Shown: positions 36,119 through 43,555 of the stretch, in pieces
Numbering within the stretch: the stretch's first letter is position 1
Layout: every line of letters starts with the position of its first letter
NCBI GenBank assembly: GCA_030425205.1
Contig: JAUIAP010000050.1
Location: 1-43,555, forward strand
Reading direction: 5' to 3'
Length of the DNA stretch: 43,555 nt
DNA from: Anaerolineae bacterium
GTDB taxonomy: Bacteria > Chloroflexota > Anaerolineae > Promineifilales > Promineifilaceae
The notes under the pieces: model-generated
Told to the model about the DNA's origin: nothing
Seen by the model: only the letters and a program-made list of their open reading frames with translations
The model's database searches: none
Translations under genes and position numbers: made by a program

Positions 36119-37645
36119 CTAAGTTTCACACCCTATGCCATCTTTATCGCCATCAAAGCGATGCGGATCTGACCCAATGACCCGGAAGTTGCGATGTGAG
36201 ATGTCGCGACAATCCAGATCGGGTGGCGGTGGTGGAATACAAACATCTGGATAAGACGGATGACAGTTACCCTGTGGAGGGGCTGCTGTGGGTTGCGGAC
36301 GTGGGGTCGACGTTGGAACAGGTGTCGGTTCGGCAAACACGCCAGTCGGATGACAGCCAAGGTTAGCGGATCTTGCCTGCGATTCAAGTGTATCGAACAA
36401 CGAATTGTACTTGGTGTCTGGTTCGTAGTGGACAGACTCGGCCCACCCTGACTCGACAAGCTCAGCGTTAATAAATCGGTCTCCTACATAGACGTAGCGT
36501 AACAAGCGTCCATAGCGATCCGCTTCACTTTTGTCTTTGACGAGAGTGACCCACTGATTTGCCACAAGCTGACGATTGGCTGCTGTGGCTTGACTGCCGC
36601 AGGTTTCATTAGATTCGGGCGAATTGATGCCGATATAGCGCACAGCATAGGCACCGCCATTTATATCCACCTCAATTGTGTCGCCATCGCGAATTTTTGT
36701 TACTCGGGCGCTTTGGCCAGTGATAGAGCTATTCGCTGCTGCGGGCGCATTTGCGCTCTCGCCATTGGTCGCACAGGGTGGCCAAGGACCACTTTCAGGA
36801 ATGACACAATCATTGTTATTAGCACCACCTGCTGATGGTGCGATGCCACTGCCATTGGTGGCACAAGGTGGCCAAGGACCACTTTCAGGAATGACACAAT
36901 CATTGTTATTATTTGCGGGGGGTGGTGGCGCGGCGTTCCCACCACCGCTCGTGGCGCAGGGTGGCCAAGGACCAGACGGGGGAATAACACATCCGCTGTC
37001 AGCGGGAGTGGGGCCGCTGACAGGGCTCCCATCAGTCAACGTCCAACCGCCCGTTGCGCTTATTTCTAAATAGCGCGTACCAGCTGGCAGCAAGACGGTG
37101 CCATCGTATGGATAAGTCACGTTGACGAGTAGATCGAGATATCTGCCATTTGCGGCGTAGGCGACAATGGCAAAGTGCCGATCTGCTTTGTTTGCACTGA
37201 TGGTTAGTTCACGTGAGCCATAAGTCGCCACCACGTCATCATTGCGCCCAGAGACAGATTCACCAGGATTTAGCCGTTGAGCCGATTCGATGGGAATGAA
37301 CTCTAATTGCCAGTATCCGACAGCCTCTATCTCAAAGCGCGTCACATGATGGTAATCATCGCTGATGAGCATCACCCCGTCATACGGGTAGAATGTGAAT
37401 AAATGAAAGTCACCATATGAGCCATCGGCTTCAAGCCCATCAACGCTAAACAACTCCTCGGCACTGTTTCCGATAATCCGAACAAGCTGAGGGCCTTTCT
37501 GACGGTCAACCATGAATTCACGGTTGCCGTTCCCAGAATAGATAAGGGAAGTTTGAGCCGCTGCGGGTGATGTAGATTGTTTGCCAAGCGTAATGACAAA
37601 CGTGAGGATAATGAGTGCTAGGAGGTAAATAGAGTAACGACGCAT
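36119..37645 (-). CDS. Secreted thermonuclease-like (SNase) protein with excalibur domain
   Basis: 508 residues. A signal peptide (YLLALIILTFVITL) is followed by two repeats of a beta-sandwich-like module (about 36-120 and 130-205). A Pro-rich linker carries three copies of CVIPxSGPWPPCAT (219-232, 250-263, 280-293). The SNase domain (about 310-430) has the calcium and catalytic residues RDGDT (Asp320, Asp322), RYIGINSPE (Arg336, Glu344) and DRYGR (Asp376, Arg377, Arg380). A C-terminal excalibur motif (DGDKDGIGCE) ends the protein. It is likely an extracellular nuclease that degrades DNA or RNA outside the cell. AAGGAG lies about 12 bases upstream of the ATG. It follows the PLD-like gene on the same strand, after a hairpin. 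Confidence 0.88.
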   Translation of the reverse strand: MRRYSIYLLALIILTFVITLGKQSTSPAAAQTSLIYSGNGNREFMVDRQKGPQLVRIIGNSAEELFSVDGLEADGSYGDFHLFTFYPYDGVMLISDDYHHVTRFEIEAVGYWQLEFIPIESAQRLNPGESVSGRNDDVVATYGSRELTISANKADRHFAIVAYAANGRYLDLLVNVTYPYDGTVLLPAGTRYLEISATGGWTLTDGSPVSGPTPADSGCVIPPSGPWPPCATSGGGNAAPPPPANNNNDCVIPESGPWPPCATNGSGIAPSAGGANNNDCVIPESGPWPPCATNGESANAPAAANSSITGQSARVTKIRDGDTIEVDINGGAYAVRYIGINSPESNETCGSQATAANRQLVANQWVTLVKDKSEADRYGRLLRYVYVGDRFINAELVESGWAESVHYEPDTKYNSLFDTLESQARSANLGCHPTGVFAEPTPVPTSTPRPQPTAAPPQGNCHPSYPDVCIPPPPPDLDCRDISHRNFRVIGSDPHRFDGDKDGIGCET

Positions 37646-37791
37646 TGGTCCAACTGCTCCTTAAAAGCGCTAAAACGACAGCGAGAATAAAACAGGTAAA
37701 CTCGCGGTGACGAGAATAATCGCACGAGTACTGGTTACGATTTTGGTTATATATCAGTCTGATGTTTTTAACAAATTTGGCTCTCAGCTAA

Positions 37792-37812
37792 CTGGCTCTT
37801 AGCGGGAGCCAG
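37792..37812 (-). terminator. Hairpin between PLD-like and SNase-like genes
   Basis: CTGGCTC and GAGCCAG form a perfect seven-base stem around a seven-base loop, 29 bases after the PLD-like stop. The T-rich run on the minus strand begins about 18 bases later, so it is a weak terminator candidate. Confidence 0.4.
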
Positions 37813-37840
37813 AGAACTGGAAGCTACATCAGCGTGGGCG

Positions 37841-39961
37841 TCAATTGGTTCTTTTACGATCTGCTCTGTCTTGCCTAATGACAAAAGAGGTCATCACGAC
37901 AAGGGAAAGAAGCATCCAATTTAGCAGTCTGTCCACTTGCTCCACGACTGACGCCTGTTTAATTAGTTCGATATTCGTTGGTGTCCCGTGATAATACATC
38001 CAGCAATCTAAATCGGCCGAATCCACGTCATCATCTCCGTCGTTGTCTATTCCATCAGTGCAAGTGGCAACGGTAGATTCTGCACAGTTGGAATCTGCCT
38101 CATCAATCTGGAAATCGAAATCGTCGTCACGACCGTTAGAGCAGGCCGCGATCCCGCTCTCTGCTGAGATATTGCCACAAATTGTTTCGTCAGGAAGCGC
38201 GTTGTAAACGTACATGACTTCTTCGTAGTAGCGCTGCGCGATGGCGGTATTGCCAGAAATAATGACTATATTTTCGTCGTTACTTTCAGCACCGGAAGCT
38301 GTCCAATTATAGGAACCTGTAACGACAGTGGGATTAATGCCCGCATGATCAAAAACGGCGAATTTGTTGTGCGCTTTTCCTCCAGCAATCTCTATTTTCA
38401 GTGGGATACCCGCGTCACACATTTTCTGATCTTCACTGAACGCATTTCTGGCGCCCACCGCATCCCACACCCCTTCAATACGTAAGCCTTCAGTCACATA
38501 CTTGCTCACTGCGAGATCGCCCAGTACATCGCTCGTCCAGAAAAACATACTAAAGTGCATGTTTGTCTGCGCGGCGGACATCACATCCACAATTTTGCTC
38601 TCAACCTCGTCGCTAGGACTGAAATAAATTTCAACGAATGCATTATCGAACTGAAATTTATGTGGCGTATTGTCTTCTTTCGCCGTGGCAAACTTACCGC
38701 TCACCATCTCATCGAACTCAATCTGATAAGCGAGGGCAACATACTCAGATTTCAGCACGAGTGCATTGTTCATATTGATGCTAAACCCCGTGTCAGTCAG
38801 GTTTGTGCTACCTGTCCAAACTGTCGCGCCATCTATGATCAAGAATTTGTTGTGTTGTAAATATGACACATAGTTGCTTGGATAAATGGTGATTCCAGCC
38901 GTTTCAAGGTCATGGAAGAATTGCGGCGTTCGACTACCGTTTATATCTCGTTCAGCAAACGCAGCGAGAAAGTTGTGAGAATGATTGTCAAACGGCCACG
39001 AGCGCGAGCCATGATACTCACTATAGTCAGCCGCTATCCGTACTTCTACCCCGCGCTGATGAGCCGCGATCAGCGCGTCACGGATAGAGACACGGCTAAA
39101 TCCATAAATCGCTGCATCAATGGTAGATTCGGCCGAATTTATCAACCCCAGTAACGCAAGCTCCAGCGCATTTGTATTTGTTGTTGGAGCCATGGCGTAG
39201 AGATTATCGCTGTTGAAATACAGTTCATATTCCAGCAGACCAAGCGTGAACCCCTCATCGACTTCTACATCACAATCATTATCGCGTACATCTAATACCT
39301 CGATAGCATCAGGATAGACATCGTTGCGCGTGTCGTCGCAATCTTCGGCAAGTTGCTCAAATCCTACGCCATCGCCAGCAGCCCAGTCGATATTTGGTGA
39401 ATAACCATATTCATCATTATCTACGTCAACAATTGAATTCGTGGGCGTGCCGTTAATCTCACCGTCAATCCAACTGCTAGAAACATTCCCCTCAACGTGT
39501 GGACTAACGCGCTCCATTGTTCGCTTCGACACATTGTCACCCGCAAACCACGGGCTATCAGGATCGCCAGCAACATCCATCTCTTGTCCATCAGGGAGGA
39601 AAAGCGTTAAGCGTTCGCCTGTATTAGAGAGTGAACCTGTGTAGATTTGGTCAGCAGTTGACGGGGCAGAATCGTCGTTTGTTCGCTCAAGCAGAAAGTG
39701 TCCAAATGCAGGAATTGTGCCTTCTAAAAGAATATCAGGCGAGCCATCGCTGCTAACAATGCGCCATCCGTCAAGCGAGATTGGCGTATCGGTAAAGTTT
39801 GAAAGCTCAATCCATTCGTCACTTGCACTGGTGGATGTACCAGCCCATGCAATTTCGTTAAAGCTAACAGCGTGAAAAGTAGGTACAGATGCGGCGACGA
39901 TATGAAAACTAGCAATGGCAAAAGTCAGAATACTGAATAAGATAACGGCTAAACGCTTCAT
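37841..39961 (-). CDS. Secreted lamin-tail / phospholipase D-like nuclease with membrane tail
   Basis: 706 residues. The ATG at 39961 has GAGAGGA about six bases upstream and a signal peptide (LAVILFSILTFAIASFHIVA). A lamin-tail (LTD) domain follows (VSFNEIAWAGTSTSASDEW; about 30-140), then a calcium-loop segment of the type CDDTRNDVYPDAIEVLDVRD. Two PLD active-site motifs are visible, HNKFLIID (His370) and HNKFAVFD (His531), as in secreted nucleases and phospholipases. Toward the C terminus come D/N-rich repeats (DGIDNDGDDDVDSADLDC) and a membrane segment ending in DRADRKRTN, implying a surface-attached enzyme. Together with the SNase-like gene it forms a pair of secreted nucleases. Confidence 0.88.
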   Translation of the reverse strand: MKRLAVILFSILTFAIASFHIVAASVPTFHAVSFNEIAWAGTSTSASDEWIELSNFTDTPISLDGWRIVSSDGSPDILLEGTIPAFGHFLLERTNDDSAPSTADQIYTGSLSNTGERLTLFLPDGQEMDVAGDPDSPWFAGDNVSKRTMERVSPHVEGNVSSSWIDGEINGTPTNSIVDVDNDEYGYSPNIDWAAGDGVGFEQLAEDCDDTRNDVYPDAIEVLDVRDNDCDVEVDEGFTLGLLEYELYFNSDNLYAMAPTTNTNALELALLGLINSAESTIDAAIYGFSRVSIRDALIAAHQRGVEVRIAADYSEYHGSRSWPFDNHSHNFLAAFAERDINGSRTPQFFHDLETAGITIYPSNYVSYLQHNKFLIIDGATVWTGSTNLTDTGFSINMNNALVLKSEYVALAYQIEFDEMVSGKFATAKEDNTPHKFQFDNAFVEIYFSPSDEVESKIVDVMSAAQTNMHFSMFFWTSDVLGDLAVSKYVTEGLRIEGVWDAVGARNAFSEDQKMCDAGIPLKIEIAGGKAHNKFAVFDHAGINPTVVTGSYNWTASGAESNDENIVIISGNTAIAQRYYEEVMYVYNALPDETICGNISAESGIAACSNGRDDDFDFQIDEADSNCAESTVATCTDGIDNDGDDDVDSADLDCWMYYHGTPTNIELIKQASVVEQVDRLLNWMLLSLVVMTSFVIRQDRADRKRTN

Positions 39962-40029
39962 GGAAATCCTCTCAAGACAGTAGATGAAATTCAATCGTAC
40001 AGACTCATTTTCGCTGCAAACCACGAGAA

Positions 40030-40217
40030 ACACAAAGCCCCCGCTACGAACGGAGGCTTTCCATCACCAAGTGTTAGGAGGGAAACACTATCTAGGTGAC
40101 TAACGGTTAACGTCTATAGTCGAGGAGAGGAGACGTTAGCCTCAGTTTAGCTGGATTGTTCCAGTCGCGTTTCTCGTTCCAGTTAAGGGGAGGGTTCCTC
40201 TATAACCAACTAAACCT
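40030..40217 (-). ncRNA. Candidate structured small RNA (about 188 nt), 6S-RNA-like possible
   Basis: A sigma-70-type promoter reads into the region and a terminator-like hairpin ends it, with no open frame between. The predicted transcript has complementary ends: AAGTGTAGG (40223-40215) and CCTAACACTT (40078-40069) can pair, although part of the 5' arm lies before the likely start. Inside are stems such as TAACGTCT/AGACGTTA around a 15-base loop and CTGGA/TCCAG with a four-base loop. The length and near-complementary ends suit 6S RNA, but I see no decisive family motif, so the class is uncertain. It is transcribed toward the PLD-like gene, which starts at 39961. Confidence 0.5.
40034..40060 (-). 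terminator. Terminator-like hairpin at the 3' end of the candidate small RNA
   Basis: On the minus strand AAAGCCTCCG pairs with CGGGGGCTTT (one mismatch), followed by GTGTTTCTC. The run of T is short. On the plus strand the hairpin ends with only TTT. Confidence 0.55.
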
Positions 40218-40223
40218 ACACTT

Positions 40224-40252
40224 ATCATACCAATCCGTGATCGACGTGGCAA
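40224..40252 (-). promoter_or_regulatory. Sigma-70-type promoter for the candidate small RNA
   Basis: On the minus strand TTGCCA (40252-40247) and TATGAT (40229-40224) are separated by exactly 17 bases. The start would be near 40217. Confidence 0.65.
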
Positions 40253-40516
40253 ACAGTCCCACCAAGTCGCGTCACCACTGACCAAATACAAGGGTTGCCC
40301 GATGCGACGCCTGCTAGAGACGCTGAATGATCAATCTGAACGGGTGTCGAAGGTCAGTGAAATAAAGATCTTAGACGCTTGTTGACTAATATATCCAAAG
40401 GTACGTATCCCTGAGGACCCCTTCTAGATGCTCGTACCTGTAGTGCGTTTTTCTTGGGGAACAGGGGCGAGATAGAGCCGATCAGCCATGCGACAACCCA
40501 ACACGAGGAGCGAAAA
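40253..40516. other. Intergenic region with a hairpin before the frameshifted gene
   Basis: AGGTACG (40399-40405) pairs with CGTACCT (40433-40439), and TTTTT follows at about 40448-40452. The loop is 27 bases, so it may be an attenuator or a transcription end for an unseen RNA. No other feature is evident. Confidence 0.3.
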
Positions 40517-40941
40517 ATGGGTTGCACGCAGTACCGATCCCGCTTTCAGCCATTTACGGAACAACAGTGGGACATCATTCTGATTGGAATACAGAAGATA
40601 TTAAGCAGGTGACGATTGAACCTGAGCCAATCCGTGTGCGTGATGGGTTTGGCGTTGGTCAACCAGTGCTCAACGACGAAGAAATTTACCTCAACGGCGA
40701 TGCTGACACGGACAACGACTATGAAACGTTTTGGCTGAGTCGTGAAGTGCCAGAGATTGATCCTACGATGCAGTTCTGCAAGACGGGCGAGCGTCCGTAC
40801 GACAAGGTGGTTGCAGCCGTGCTACTATTGGCAAAGACGATCGCGCCTGATGCGATTGACGTCGAATCTGATGAAGATATGGATGGTGAGGATTGGCATG
40901 CGGCACGTCAGCTTCTAGCCGTGGCAGACGCTATTCCCTGA
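40517..40941 (+). CDS. Conserved hypothetical protein, apparently frameshifted
   Basis: The only good start is the ATG at 40517, with GAGGAG six bases upstream. It opens MGCTQYRSRFQPFTEQQWD but stops after 31 codons. The rest (QVTIEPEP ... NDEEIYLNGDADTDNDYETFWL ... FCKTGERPYDKVVAAVLLLAKTI) lies in another frame and runs to 40941. I recognise the pattern of an uncharacterised family with an NG..DD.YETF motif and an FCKT..KPYD motif, whose members start with such a segment. A shift of -1 near 40590-40611 would join them, so this is either a recent mutation or a sequencing error. Function unknown. Confidence 0.6.
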
Positions 40942-41016
40942 AAGGCAGATACACTCGTCTAATTTGATTGAAACTCATGGTGCGGCACGACACTATCATC
41001 TATTGCATCACGAACC

Positions 41017-42372
41017 TTAATCAGCTGGTTTAACATCCAACAGGCGGTCAAGACGAAAAACGCGCATGGCGTTAGCCGAGTAGCAAAATGCACGAAGGTA
41101 GCTGGCAGGGTCATCTGGTTCGATCCAGCGTGGCTCGATGGTGCGCCAGCGCGGATGCTCGTCGTGCTGCCCCTGATAGTAAATCTGAATAGGTTGCTCC
41201 TCCATCACCGCCCGCTCAACCTGTTGCACCAGTGCTTCATCGGGCGTATCCACAGCGGGAGAAAGATCGTACCCGTCAATCTTGCGCTTGAGCGTTTTGA
41301 GGGTCACGTCAACTTGCTGGTCGAGCAAGTTTTGTGTGGTGACATCAAGTGTCTCATTTAGCAGGGACAGCGCATGATGCGGATTCAAATGAGGTAGCTT
41401 GTATTGCCTCATCAACTCAGAGACAAGCCGTAACGCTTTATAGCTCTCGTTAGCCACGATGGACGGTTTATTTGTTGCATCAGATGGCGGGTGAAAAGGG
41501 ATTTGTTGCCCGTGCAGCCAGCGAGTTAGCGGGGCGAAAAGAGACGGGGTGACAGCGGCGAGGGTCCCACTGAATCGTTGCAAGATGTACTGTCGCAAGC
41601 CACGCCGTGCAACGAGAAGGTCGAGCTGTTCCTTGCGCTGGGTCTGTAGCAGAAGCGTGTGTTGAACGCGATATTGCTGGGCGCGATTTGCCCACTCGCG
41701 CAGCGTGGTACGCTGTTCATCGGTCAATGGTGACCCTTGTAATCGGCCGATGATCGCTTCAGCGGTCGCGTGGCTAACGTGATTGGTAAGCGCGTTTGCG
41801 AGTGTAAAGGGGGTGAGATGGAGCAGGCGGTCGGTAATCCAGTCGCACAGCAGCAATAAGTGGAAGTGTAGATGAGGTGGAAGATGATGCGGCAGCTGGA
41901 GTGACCAATGGTGTGGCTCCATCAAGACGGTTGCGGACTTGAATGAGTGCAGCTCTTCGTGCTGATAGCGGTCTAGCTGTTGGCGTAGATAGATTCGCTC
42001 GCTATCGTCTTGAGGCAGATGAAGGGTTTGGCGAGTTGTGTGCCAAGGATCGGCAGAGCCCAGTGCTGAGTTCAGCTGGGCAACCTGTCTCTCATGCGGT
42101 TGTTGCAGCCACTGATAGGCCTGGTCGGTCAGTGTAAACGCGCCGTCTTCAATAGTGAGCAGATTGGCTGTCAGCAAAAGCGAGAGGTGAAGAGCGAGCG
42201 GTCGATGCTCGCGTACGAGACGTATCTTCGGTGCTGGTTCGCCCAACCGTTCGGCAAGTGCGCGGCAGTGAGTGGGAGGCAGCCGCCAGCCATGCTGCAA
42301 CGGGACGCGCAATTGGGCAAAATAGGCTAAAATAGAGACAAGTGAGGAAACGTTGATCGGGTACTTTAACAT
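41017..42372 (-). CDS. WYL-domain transcriptional regulator next to CRISPR array
   Basis: 451 residues from the ATG at 42372; an upstream TTG is less likely. The C terminus is a WYL domain: PIQIYYQGQHDEHPRWRTIEPRWIEPDDPASYLRAFCYSANAMRVFRLDRLLDVK. WYL domains bind ligands, often nucleotides, and regulate defence operons and CRISPR arrays. The N-terminal three-quarters are helical and unassigned, with no clear winged helix. The gene is divergent from nothing visible and lies about 300 bases from the array. Phased repeats at 42401-42460 may be its operator. One TCGGCCGA occurs near 41743. Confidence 0.75.
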   Translation of the reverse strand: MLKYPINVSSLVSILAYFAQLRVPLQHGWRLPPTHCRALAERLGEPAPKIRLVREHRPLALHLSLLLTANLLTIEDGAFTLTDQAYQWLQQPHERQVAQLNSALGSADPWHTTRQTLHLPQDDSERIYLRQQLDRYQHEELHSFKSATVLMEPHHWSLQLPHHLPPHLHFHLLLLCDWITDRLLHLTPFTLANALTNHVSHATAEAIIGRLQGSPLTDEQRTTLREWANRAQQYRVQHTLLLQTQRKEQLDLLVARRGLRQYILQRFSGTLAAVTPSLFAPLTRWLHGQQIPFHPPSDATNKPSIVANESYKALRLVSELMRQYKLPHLNPHHALSLLNETLDVTTQNLLDQQVDVTLKTLKRKIDGYDLSPAVDTPDEALVQQVERAVMEEQPIQIYYQGQHDEHPRWRTIEPRWIEPDDPASYLRAFCYSANAMRVFRLDRLLDVKPAD

Positions 42373-42400
42373 TGCAAAAACACGCAAAATGCACCTTGCG

Positions 42401-42460
42401 AAAGCGATTGGACCTCGCAAATGGCGATTAGGCGCGATTAGAGGCGATTAGACGTGATCT
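42401..42460. promoter_or_regulatory. Ten-base phased direct repeats upstream of the WYL gene
   Basis: GCGATTA is repeated at 42424-42430, 42434-42440 and 42444-42450, exactly ten bases apart. Weaker copies occur at the same phase (AGCGATTG near 42403 and GTGATCT near 42454). The spacing places them on one face of the helix, as in an operator for an oligomeric regulator. Autoregulation by the WYL protein is inference. Confidence 0.45.
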
Positions 42461-42490
42461 GTGGCACGATAGTGGTCAAATAAACAGTTG

Positions 42491-42503
42491 TAGAACAGTT
42501 CTA
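42491..42503. promoter_or_regulatory. TAGAAC-A-GTTCTA inverted repeat in the WYL-CRISPR gap
   Basis: A 13-base perfect inverted repeat with a one-base centre, in the AT-rich gap between the WYL gene and the array. It could bind a dimeric regulator. Confidence 0.35.
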
Positions 42504-42632
42504 ATGTCGATTATTGTGGTCGATTTTCGTGACCCTCGCAACGATTGTTAGCGATCAACTTTTTGGTGCATTTGTGTGCAGGTTTTTACCAAATTAAACG
42601 GCACTGAGATAGAATGTGTGTAGAAAGACGGG

Positions 42633-42661
42633 TATCCACAACCATTTCATACCTGTGGATA
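42633..42661. promoter_or_regulatory. Hairpin with inverted DnaA-box-like arms bordering the CRISPR array
   Basis: TATCCACA (42633-42640) and TGTGGATA (42654-42661) form a perfect eight-base stem around 13 bases, six bases before the first repeat. Each arm resembles a DnaA box (TTATCCACA). It could be a protein-binding site in the leader or a transcription end, depending on array direction. Confidence 0.4.
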
Positions 42662-42667
42662 TGTGCA

Positions 42668-43555
42668 GTTTCAACAAACGATGATCCCCAACGGGGTTGG
42701 CTACATCAAGTGTCTTCGAGGCATTTTCCAAGCCTGCGGTTTCAACAAACGATGATCCCCAACGGGGTTGGCTACACAAATTTAATGCCGACACTGCCGT
42801 TGCAATCGTTTTGGTTTCAACAAACGATGATCCCCAACGGGGTTGGCTACCTTATATAGCTTTCTTTCCAATATGTACCAGCCGCGTTTCAACAAACGAT
42901 GATCCCCAACGGGGTTGGCTACAGATACTGCACGGGTAGGAAGGCCCTCTAAAGGGTGTTTCAACAAACGATGATCCCCAACGGGGTTGGCTACACGTCG
43001 TACTGGGCAAACCACAATGGCTTTTCAGGGTTTCAACAAACGATGATCCCCAACGGGGTTGGCTACATCTAAGACCCACCCACTCACCATATGTAAGAAC
43101 TCAGTTTCAACAAACGATGATCCCCAACGGGGTTGGCTACAAAGAGTGAGACAAGTGCGATCAAGAGATTTGGGTTTCAACAAACGATGATCCCCAACGG
43201 GGTTGGCTACAGTGAGTAATCCCGCGTCCTCTGCTATGTGCACATGTTTCAACAAACGATGATCCCCAACGGGGTTGGCTACACCACGCCTATTCGTTCG
43301 AAGAGACCAAACTTAAGTTTCAACAAACGATGATCCCCAACGGGGTTGGCTACTCCAGGTCTCCGCCACCCATAAAAAAAGTAAAGTTGTTTCAACAAAC
43401 GATGATCCCCAACGGGGTTGGCTACACGTTATAGCAAACTTCCCCCTCGATCCACGTTGTTTCAACAAACGATGATCCCCAACGGGGTTGGCTACACCTG
43501 ACGACGCCGCCAGCTCATCGCACTCTGAGGGTTTCAACAAACGATGATCCCCAAC
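42668..43555 (-). CRISPR. CRISPR array, 12 complete 37-bp repeats and a partial 13th, extends beyond the window
   Basis: Identical 37-bp repeats begin GTTTCAACAAACGATG on the plus strand and end GGGGTTGGCTAC. Starts are at 42668, 42739, 42814, 42886, 42958, 43030, 43104, 43174, 43246, 43317, 43389, 43459 and 43531 (the last cut by the window edge). The 12 spacers are 33-38 bases and all different. Read on the minus strand the repeat ends in TTGAAAC, the form typical of crRNA 5' handles, so minus-strand transcription from beyond the right edge is likely. The AT-rich gap on the left could instead be the leader. The repeat holds CCCCAACGGGG. No cas genes are in the window, and the type is not assigned. 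Confidence 0.97.

Larger units (their letters stand above)
3105..41750. repeat. Highly iterated palindrome TCGGCCGA, at least 26 copies
   Basis: The octamer TCGGCCGA starts at 3105, 4525, 5678, 5728, 9053, 9208, 9494, 9950, 10800, 10958, 11709, 12868, 20323, 20440, 22285, 23898, 24087, 26237, 27879, 28157, 29537, 32164, 33179, 38013, 39129 and 41743. Most lie inside genes, and none was seen in pglX or the CRISPR array. It behaves like the HIP1 element of cyanobacteria but has a different sequence. Confidence 0.9.

Noticed and set aside
42614..43540. Open frames across the CRISPR array
   Set aside because: They are translations of the repeats and spacers.

Overview
The window most likely comes from a Gram-variable, environmental bacterium, and Chloroflexota is my best guess. 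The guess rests on very long secreted proteins built from subtilisin, beta-helix, cohesin and dockerin modules and ending in a membrane tail, on a type I BREX operon beside small toxin-antitoxin and four-helix-bundle genes, and on REPIN-type repeats. No rRNA or other phylogenetic marker is present, so this stays an inference.

Layout. Bases 1-197 are the 3' end of an IS982-like transposase that cuts into the 3' end of a secreted beta-helix/lipase-like gene (140-3775, minus). Next come a 1909-residue surface subtilase (3852-9581, minus) and a divergent intergenic region. Bases 10011-27130 (plus) hold a type I BREX phage-defence operon: ASCH-domain gene, brxB, brxC, pglX, a Phd/Phd/PIN toxin-antitoxin cassette, pglZ, a four-helix-bundle gene, brxL and an SF1 helicase with zinc ribbons. 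A convergent nuclease-like gene follows (27408-28697, minus), with a relic ASCH gene behind it (27186-27389, minus). Bases 29219-33676 encode a second surface subtilase that shares a segment with the first. After it come a broken tyrosine-phosphatase-like relic, a HEPN-domain protein (34364-35857), two secreted nucleases (an SNase/excalibur protein and a lamin-tail/PLD protein), a probable promoter-driven structured RNA (about 40217-40030, minus), a frameshifted conserved gene, a WYL-domain regulator (41017-42372, minus) and a CRISPR array (42668 to the window end, 12 full repeats plus a partial one). No cas gene lies in the window.

How it works together. BREX blocks phage replication and marks host DNA by methylation. 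PglX is the methyltransferase, PglZ, BrxC and BrxB form the core, and BrxL is the effector ATPase. This locus departs from the usual gene order in several ways. There is no brxA, and an ASCH gene sits in its place. BrxL ends in a MITD1-type C-terminal domain. A toxin-antitoxin module interrupts the operon. A four-helix-bundle gene bracketed by complementary repeats lies between pglZ and brxL. The ASCH family recurs as a pseudogene at the far end. The HEPN gene and the CRISPR array extend the defensive character to the right.

Across the whole window the palindrome TCGGCCGA occurs at least 26 times by eye, against less than one expected by chance. It occurs in the flanks and in most BREX genes alike, which suggests the island is a long-term resident.
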